A stretch of DNA of 64,000 nt from Ailurus styani (taxonomy: Eukaryota; Chordata; Mammalia; Carnivora; Ailuridae): positions 217,655 through 281,654 of the forward strand of contig LNAC01000374.1 of the NCBI GenBank assembly GCA_002007465.1, in the 5' to 3' direction. The position numbers were made by a program, and so were the translations under genes. Positions 57,030 through 64,000 of the stretch are shown piece by piece; the stretch's first letter is position 1; each line of letters starts with the position of its first letter. Under the pieces are notes generated by a model. That model made no database searches. It had not been told where the DNA came from and saw only the letters and a list, made by a program, of their open reading frames with translations.

Positions 57030-57955
57030 TAAACACATTGAATCTTTTCTTGTTTGATCACCATCATGAACTATTGCTCAATTCTGCACTTCTAAGTGCA
57101 GAGTGTTGGGAGTGTATAGAGGCATTTCTAGAGGCTTGTTGCTGAATTCCTGAGACAGATATTTAAATCAACTCCAACCAGTGCCCAGTACATCCAGGAC
57201 CCTGAGAAGGTAGTAGTTAAAGAGCTGAGTTCTTCGAAATGGAACCAAAGATACGTTGATAGAACTACACGAGGAAGGGAAGGGAGAGTGCAGTCACCAG
57301 GCTGAATCTTCATTTACCAAAGCAGGAAGTTGAAGAGAAGATCTAATGTTGATCAATAAAAATAACAGTAGGAACATGTCGTTGAGAAATATGAAAATAA
57401 ACACCAGAAGAAAACAGCTGGAAGAGTTAACAATGATTGCCTTGGGGGACCAGGACTGAGGACAGAGAGTATTAGGCCAAGGCCACCCATTTTTTTTAAT
57501 ATAAGCCTTTATTATAAATAATGAACATGCATTCCTTTTTTAAAATTTTTACATTTAAGGAAGCCAAAGAAAAAAAAACTATTTTTTTTAAAAATCAAAA
57601 ACTAAAGTTTCATCTAACTAATGATAATTACATTTTAAGTAAGCCAAGTACTTTCATTCCTTAAAAAAAAAATCTAGAAAAAAAATTTGTATAGCTCTTC
57701 CCTAAGTAGCAAGAAATCCACAGAGCTTCATGACTCAAATACATAATCAAGTGCAGGAGGCTAGCTGCTCAGGGGCACTGCTCAGGGTTGATGAAGTAGC
57801 TGCCTCTGAGGACATCTGCCTGGTTTTCAATCCATGTTTTCTCCTGCCTATGTCTGGTACGCAGCTGTCGTTCCTGGCTTGGATTCCATCTCATTATCTC
57901 CGTACCTATAGACCAATGGGTCTCTGACATGACTGGACATTTGATCTCATAGAGG
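57030..57955. other. Non-coding DNA, no recognised feature
   Basis: No gene recognised. A-rich runs near 57490-57680. Confidence 0.5.
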
Positions 57956-57957
57956 GC

Positions 57958-58097
57958 ATTACTCAAATGTTGATACCCAGACCCCAAACCAGATAAGTTA
58001 AATTCATATAAGTAGGTCCAGGGCCCAGAGATTGGTATCTTTTAAAGCTTTCCAGATGATTCAAGTGGGCCACCAGGTTCACTAACCGCTGCTATAG
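57958..58097. mobile_element. MER5-like hAT MITE relic
   Basis: 'actcaaatgttgatacccagacc', 'gggcccagagattggtatctt', 'tttccagatgattcaagtgg' and 'ttcactaaccgctgctatag' match MER5A/B pattern words. Confidence 0.6.
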
Positions 58098-58188
58098 GCA
58101 TTTGTTTCTGCTGTGGCTCTATTGTCTGGAATGCAGTTTGGTGATTATACTGTGATACAAAGACAGAGAGCCCAGAAGAATATTTCAT

Positions 58189-58741
58189 TTCTTTTTTTTT
58201 TATTTAGATGGATTTTTTTTAATTTTTTTATTATTTGCCCCAGGGGTACAGGTCTGTGAATCATCGAGCTTACACCTTTCACAGCACTCACCATAGCACA
58301 AACCCTCCCCAATGTCCATAACCCATCCACCCTATCCCTACCCTCCCACCCCCCAGTTAACCTCAGTTTGGTTTGTGAGATTAAGAGTCTCTTATGGTTT
58401 GTCTCCTTCCCGATCCCATCTTGTTTCATTATTTTTCCCTTCCTACCCCCCAGGACACCCCGCCCTGCCCCTCAAGTTCCTCATATCAGAGAGATCATAT
58501 GATAATTGTCTTTCTCTGATTGACTTATTTCTTTTTTTTTAAGATTTTTATTTATTTATTTCACAGCGGGAGATCACAAGGAGGCAGAGAGGCAGGCAGA
58601 GAGAGAGGGGGAAGCAGGCTCTCTGCTGAGCAGGGAGCCCGATGCGGGCCTCGATCCCNCATGACCTGAGCCGAAAGCAGAGGCTTTAACCCACTGAGCC
58701 ACCCAGGCACCCTGATTGACTTATTTCACTTAGCATAACTT
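58189..58741 (-). mobile_element. Young 5'-truncated L1 3' end, antisense, split by a SINE
   Basis: T-rich tail, then 'gccccaggggtacaggtctg', 'cacagcactcaccatagcac', 'ccctatccctaccctccc', 'gtctcttatggtttgtctcc', 'atgataattgtctttctctg', interrupted at 58532-58712 by a SINE and finishing 'acttatttcacttagcataac'. Same 3' UTR type as at 46470 and 52779. Confidence 0.95.
58532..58712 (-). mobile_element. CAN-SINE (SINEC), minus strand, inserted in young L1
   Basis: Poly(T), 'aagatttttatttatttatt', 'ctctgctgagcagggagcc', 'gatgcgggcctcgatccc', 'catgacctgagccgaaag', 'ccactgagccacccaggcacc'. Flanks tgattgacttatttc at 58517-58531 and 58713-58727 are an exact 15-bp TSD. A single N at 58659 replaces the usual 'aggaccctgggat'-type stretch. 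It must be younger than the L1. Confidence 0.96.
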
Positions 58742-58781
58742 CTGCCTGGTCCTCCCCTGATTCATGTTCTCAAAGCATGCC

Positions 58782-59123
58782 TGTATAGACTGAATGTGTT
58801 TGTCCCTTCAAAATTCATATGTTGAAACCCAACTGATGGTATTTGGAGGTGGGGCTTTGGGGAAGTGAGGTCCTGAGGGCCCTCATGCATGCAATCAGTC
58901 CCTTATAAAAAGAGACCCAAAACAGCTCAGTTGGCTCTTTTATCATGTGAGAACACAGTGAGAAGATGTTCATCTATGAAACAGGAAGTGAGCTCTTACC
59001 AGACATTAAGTCTGGACGTGATTTTGGACTTCCCAGTCTCCAGAACTGTGAGAAAAAAGTATTTATTGTTTAAGTCGCCCAGTCTGTGGTATTTTATTTT
59101 AGCAGTTCAAACAGACTGAGACA
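58782..59123 (+). mobile_element. ERVL-MaLR-type LTR relic (MST-like)
   Basis: 'tgtatagactgaatgtgttt', 'aaaattcatatgttgaaaccc', 'gatggtatttggaggtggggc', 'ctccagaactgtgagaaaaaag', 'gcccagtctgtggtatttt' and an end at 'cagactgagaca' follow the MST/MaLR LTR order. No internal region seen. Non-coding. Confidence 0.85.
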
Positions 59124-59129
59124 ATACCT

Positions 59130-59600
59130 ACTCCAATAATGGAATCTATATACCTCTTTCATTACAAGGGCTTTTGTCAATACTTCTTTGCTTCAGTATA
59201 TCCAATATGTTTGGCTGACCCTGGTAAAACAGTTAGAATGGAGAGAAGCACCTAGCTTACTGAGGATGATAAAAATGTTCACCTGATATACACAGGTAAT
59301 AGGAAAAGAAATCTCCCTCATTGCAACTGGTACAAAGTGTCTCAGTTCTTTAATTTATTTTGGTCACAGAGGAGATAAACTGACTTTATCCATAAGATAT
59401 GGCTTCATTTTTAAGTAGTGGCCAGGAAGCTATGTGAATAGATTTTTTTTAAGAAGATCCTTTGATCTTATCTTCTTAGAAACAGAAACTCTTAAGATAC
59501 AATGACTTCTAGATTATTCAGGAAATATTCCTCTTAAAGTGAAATTTCATTGTATTTTAAGAAAAAGCACAGTACATAACCCTTGGTTTTCTGAAAACCA

Positions 59601-59631
<31 letters not shown>

Positions 59632-61190
59632 ACGTAAATAAATCATATCCCTACCTGGTATTTATTGAGAACTATATAAAAAGAAACTCTTTTCCTATAA
59701 GCATTTGACAATTTTTACAAAGATAAAAACTAAGGTAGATGTTTACATTCTGCCTTTCTTACAAAAATTTTCTTCAAATAATTTTAGTGAAGGTAACCAC
59801 AAATGTACAGCTGCATATATATAGCAGCTTAATATCTACCTTTCCAATTCTGAAAACTCATATTTAGTGCAATGAAGAAAATAAAATCTAAAGTAAGACT
59901 CATTTCATTTTTCAGAAATAATTTATCTCATCTTAGAAAAAAAATTATAATTTAGCAGAGCTACAAGAATGAGCCAAGAGAGATTCATTTTCATTTACCC
60001 CACTGTTTTTGCCCACTTTCTGATGTAGGTTATAATAAGAGGTAAAATAAAGTGAAGAATACTGATGCAAGAAAAAACAAAAAGACACAAGCTATTGATA
60101 TTCTCTGTTCCTTTTTGTCTTGTCAATGAGCTTCTATTTCATGTAATAAAAAAAATGCATATCGACACATGAAAGACTAAAGTTATGATTACCATAACAA
60201 TTAAGAACATTCTTCTTTGCAGAATTGGTGCTTCTGGGAGTGAGATACATTCATTATCTATACTTAGGAACTTAACTGTGATCTGTTTACTCCAAAAGGG
60301 TGACAAAATTAAAGACTTTACCTGGAGGTATGGTTTGTCTGTCACCTTTCAAAATTTCAAAGTAGATAGGAACAATTTTTGTGTATAAATTATAAATCAC
60401 ACATAAATTTTGTGTATAAATCAGTGGCTTAAAGAATATGCCACTGAATACCATTGATATATTTCTAAGATTAATTTAGCATTTGGAAGAAAAAAATCAA
60501 TTGGAAATGAGCTTAATTACACTAGCAATATTAAACATCAGTAACTGAAGAAAATACTGCTCTGTTTTAATATTGCTTTTTTATTTCAGGCTTCCATTCT
60601 TACCTAAAAGTACAAGTTCTCTTCAAGAACACGGGCTCATTATGGTTATTTGGGCCACAATAATTTATTGTAACAACAGGTTACATCACCCTTAAATGTT
60701 ATTCACAAAATTGACTGATTTTGATACAATTTTTTTTAAATATCAAGTCATTTCTATGATAAATCTGTTGTCCTGGTTTACAAGAGAAAAAAAAATCTTT
60801 CCAGTGAAGGTTTTATGTACGATGCCAGGATTTTTAGAAATCCCAGTTCTCTTCTTTCTAATCAGTTTATGTTTTAGAATCTGTTGCATTGGAAACAAAA
60901 GCTTCCCATCTAAAATCTGACCCATTCAAGTCCCACATCCTCTGAAAGTTTCATTAGTAATTTCACCAGCAATTTCTTTCTGAGTTTGTTGAAAAATGGA
61001 ATGGGCTAGCAGGGTTGTGATCCCAGAAGCATCTAACCTTTCCAAAGCCATAATCAGGCTGAAGGTGACTGTCCTAGGTAGCAGCAAGCTGAAATATATT
61101 CAGAGAGAGAGGGAAACTAGAGGAAGCATGGAACAGAAGCCAGAGTTGTCAAAAGAGAGAAAGTAGATTCAGAATGGAGAGCAGGAGAGA
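59130..61190. other. AT-rich non-coding DNA, no recognised repeat except a TG/CG tract
   Basis: The exception is the (TG)n-(CG)n tract at 59602-59634. Overlapping opposite-strand frames at 60139-60388 and 60696-60925 have no domain. Confidence 0.5.
59602..59634. repeat. (TG)n grading into CGCGCG
   Basis: About 11 TG units followed by 'gcgcgcgcacg', a strictly alternating purine/pyrimidine run. Confidence 0.95.
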
Positions 61191-61198
61191 ATCTAGAG

Positions 61199-61416
61199 CA
61201 GTTTCTCAACCTATTGACAGTTGGGACCAGGTAATTCTTTGTTGGTGTGATAGGGAGGGGAGTCTGTCTTGTGCATTGTAGAATGTTTAGCAGCATCTCT
61301 GGCCTCTACCCACTAGATACTAGTAAGCCTCCTACTCCCAGTGTGACAGTCAAAAATACCTTCAGACATTGCCAAACATCCCTTGGGAGACAAAATAGCC
61401 CCTGTGAGAACCATGG
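61199..61416. mobile_element. hAT-like non-autonomous DNA transposon relic
   Basis: Starts 'cagtttctcaacctattgac', then 'aattctttgttggtgtgatag', 'ttgtgcattgtagaatgttt', 'agcagcatctctggcctcta', 'agacattgccaaacatccct', and ends 'ctgtgagaaccatgg', an inverted match to the start. Decayed, non-coding. Confidence 0.8.
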
Positions 61417-61614
61417 TCTTAGAGGGTTTCTCTGTGGCTCTGGACCATAGCTCCAACTTTTCTTGGACTGGGACAGAGAAAATAACAATATTATTATTCA
61501 AACAATCTCCTCAGTGTCCAGTAGCACTAAATTTCTGTGCCATTCATTTTGAACTTTAACTTTCAGGATTTAATACCAAATATATAGTGTCTCTGTGCTA
61601 TACTTCATAAAGAA

Positions 61615-61745
61615 AAGGGGCATAACAATAGCACCTACATCACAGAGTCGTTAAAAGGAGCAAATAAAATAATGCACTTAAAATGCTTTTAACAGTGTCT
61701 GGCACATAGTAATTTCAAATACATGTTAACTACAATTATTAACAG
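61615..61745 (-). repeat. MIR SINE relic, antisense
   Basis: 'taacaatagcacctacatcac', 'agagtcgttaaaaggagcaaa' and 'agtgtctggcacatagtaat' are the 3' half of MIR reversed. Confidence 0.75.
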
Positions 61746-61749
61746 TATT

Positions 61750-61958
61750 GGTTTTTTTTCTTAAAGATTTTTATTTATTTATTTGACAGAGAGAGAGAGA
61801 GAACAAGATCACAAGAAGGCTGAGAGGCAGGCAGAGAGAGAGGAGAAAGCAGGCTCCCTGCTGAGCAGAGAGCCCAGTGCGGGACTCGATCCCAAGACCC
61901 TGAGATCATGACCTGAGCCGAAGGCAGAGGCTTTAACCCACTGAGCCACCTAGGTGCC
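61750..61958 (-). mobile_element. CAN-SINE (SINEC), minus strand, young copy
   Basis: Poly(T), 'aagatttttatttatttatt', (GA)n, 'ctccctgctgagcagagagcc', 'tgcgggactcgatccc', 'catgacctgagccgaaggc' and 'ccactgagccacctaggtgccc'. It is inserted into the tail of the older SINE that follows. Boundary words 'aaagattttta' / 'aaagattttct' are compatible with its TSD. Confidence 0.94.
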
Positions 61959-62129
61959 CAAAGATTTTCTTTATTTATTTGAAAGAGAAAGAGAGCACAC
62001 ACAGAAGAAGAGGGAGAAGCAGACTTTCTGCTGAGCAGGGAGCCCGACTCAGGGCTAGATCCCAGGATCCTGAGATTACAAACTGCACCGAAGGCAGATG
62101 CTTAACTGGCTGAGCCACCCAGGCACCCC
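61959..62129 (-). mobile_element. CAN-SINE (SINEC), minus strand, older copy (remainder)
   Basis: 'aagattttctttatttattt', 'gctgagcagggagcccgac', 'tagatcccaggatcctgag', 'gcttaactggctgagccaccc' and 'aggcacccc'. Outer flanks 'tattaacagtattg' (61736-61749) and 'tattaacattattg' (starting about 62130) are the older copy's TSD, enclosing both SINEs. Confidence 0.93.
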
Positions 62130-62149
62130 TATTAACATTATTGTTATTA

Positions 62150-62580
62150 TCAAACTCTTCCTTCAGGAACCAGGGCTTCTGTGGGACCTGCAGGTAATTA
62201 CACAGAGGCTACTATGCATTGCAGCAACTTGGGAGTATTGACTGTGTAGCGCAGTAAGCAATAAGGTTGTCTCAAGTTCAAGATACATGCATAACACTTT
62301 CCTGAGGTTTACACAGGCAAGACAACTCCTCTCATGATGAAATCTTTCACTAACCTTTCCACGTTCATCTCTCCCTTATTCTATTATGTGACAATCTATA
62401 TTTGTAGTGGATAGCAAGAGATGACGGGAGAAATCCCACCAGTATAACCAATATCTCCAATATAAGTGTTTTTACCTGAGGAGAAATTATGGAGGAGAAG
62501 AGTAAAGGCTCAGTCTTATCTTCTTACGGGTCCATCTTTTGATTCTGTTATATTTCTCTTCACCTTGCTACATATAATGT
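62150..62580. other. Non-coding DNA, no recognised feature
   Basis: Nothing recognised. Confidence 0.5.
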
Positions 62581-62584
62581 ACTT

Positions 62585-62710
62585 TCATTCATTTACTTAA
62601 TTCAATAAATATCTAATGAAAATCTAGGATATGCCAAGCAAGGTTTTAGGTATCAGGATACAACAAGAGTAAAATTTCCCTCAAAAAGCTAACATTACCT
62701 GTGTGTGGAG
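62585..62710 (-). repeat. L2 3'-end relic, antisense
   Basis: 'cattcatttacttaattcaataaatatc', 'atgccaagcaaggttttaggtatc', 'aggatacaacaagagtaaa' is the L2 3' end read backwards. Confidence 0.65.
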
Positions 62711-62714
62711 AGAT

Positions 62715-64000
62715 TTCTGTGTCAGGTAGTCGGAAAGTCCAGATGGGCTCAAAACTCCACCCCAACCCTCAGGCCTTCTGAGTCCCAGAAATGTTTGGTT
62801 ATTCAATAAGTATAGCATTCTTTATTAGAGAGAACATATTTATGATAAAGTTAATGAAAGTGAAAAACTTAGATGATAGATCTTGCCTTCATTTTCCGTA
62901 GCTACCACAGGGAAACTGGCAGCTAAAAATAGAAAAACATCTTAATTGTATAGATTTGTGTGGTTCCCTAAAACTCCCTGCCCACTCCAATAGACGGGAG
63001 AATTCTCTGCTACCAATGATGTTTAGATAAACTTCAGTGAAATGGTTCTTCAGGAATTGGTGCATCAGGCTATCTCTATTTATTTGATAAAATAGACGTA
63101 TGTTTTGATGAAGGTAACAACTAGCCTCCAGTTTATTACCCCTGTAAGACTGTGGTTAATGCTACTTCAGAAGTATCACATTTTCTGCTATTACACTGTG
63201 ACTTTCGAGGAATTTGGGAAGTTGTTTTCTCCTGCCATCCTGGGATAAACTTACCTTCTTAGATTTTAGGAATTCTCCAAACCCTACTGTTTATGCTTCT
63301 ACTGATCCAGATTCGCCACCAGTATTATCAACTCATTTTATGAAAAACTGTAATCTAAGTTATAGGCTCGTTGAGAAACTGCCAATTAATAAGTTCAATA
63401 TTCCTATGAAACATAATAGAACTATGATGCACTTTTAGAACATAATGACCTTCTACTCTTCAGACTCCACTAGAAAAATTTTGAAGAAGACTTGATGCTA
63501 ATGTCAGGAAACAGAAATGTGAAAGGAAAAATGACAAACAGCACAAATTCTGTGAACAGAAATTAAGAAAATTTGGAAAAGCACATAGATGGGGGCACCT
63601 GCATTGCTCCTCTATGTTCTCCACACATCAGGTACTATGGGATAACTGAGATCGTCAGAGTCCCTCATGCACGTGTAGTGCAAACATCCGACATTTTCAG
63701 GTACCTTTTGAGATCATGTAAGTTTTGTTTCTGGTTTCATCCCTGCCCTTGAATCCGTCCATTGTGGAAATATTTGTTGCTCTACCAAGTGCTATCTGTC
63801 TGTTTACTGTACCAACTTCTGTCAAAGGCCTTTCATCAAAATTAGCCACTGTTCTCTTTTGCCATCACAGAGTGACTATTTTGCAGGAGCAGAAAGAGTA
63901 TTTGGCAAAATCCAACATTGTGATGAGGAAAAAAAAAATTCTCCACATTGGAAGAGAAGGGAACATGATGAAGGACATCTACCAAAAAAACTACAGCTGG
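62715..64000. other. Non-coding DNA, no recognised feature
   Basis: The 74-codon plus frame at 63214-63438 has no domain. No repeat recognised. Confidence 0.5.

Overview
This 64-kb window is nuclear DNA of a carnivoran mammal. I find no intact protein-coding gene, no credible exon series and no structural RNA gene. The lineage call rests on about 18 tRNA-derived CAN-SINEs (SINEC), which begin with the 'gcacctgggtggctcag' type head, carry a CT-rich tract and end in an AATAAATAAAATCTT-type tail. The very young copies with 'gtgggttaaagcctctgcc' and 'gaggcccgcatcggg' resemble those I associate with arctoid carnivores, most probably mustelids; this last step is inference. The window looks like intergenic DNA or the inside of a large intron.

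Layout. 1-8 kb: L1 3' fragments, an old ERVL-type LTR ending in a primer-binding-site-like sequence, and an ancient L2-like repeat broken up by L1 pieces. One of these L1 fragments contains a 43-bp, extremely 5'-truncated L1 insertion with a 17-bp target-site duplication (TSD). 8-25 kb: scattered SINEs, L2, MIR and L1 relics in otherwise single-copy-looking AT-rich DNA, with one assembly gap (18681-18792). 25.3-29.7 kb: a layered nest in which an old antisense L1 is interrupted by two oppositely oriented SINEs and by a processed RPSA (ribosomal protein SA) pseudogene. The pseudogene is itself split by a later L1 3' fragment. 30-36 kb: old L1 and L2-like DNA with SINEs that have near-perfect TSDs. 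36-51 kb: no SINE at all. This stretch holds a long antisense L1M, which contains a perfect 61-bp tandem duplication, a young 5'-truncated L1 with a 14-bp TSD and a sequence gap (46690-46950), and a cluster of hAT-type MITEs near 49 kb. 51-64 kb: SINEs, two more young antisense L1 3' ends, two MaLR-type LTRs, further MITE and MIR relics, and a SINE-inside-SINE.

The only protein-like translations are the C-terminal part of L1 ORF2 (minus strand, 46608-47436, frameshifted and gapped) and the broken RPSA copy. The remaining open frames are short, lack recognisable domains, and mostly run through repeats. No undescribed functional system is evident. What is interesting here is insertion history: nested retrotransposition, very short L1 insertions, inverted repeats and possible assembly collapses. 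Family names were assigned by eye from remembered consensus features, without a repeat library, so subfamily names and edges are approximate.
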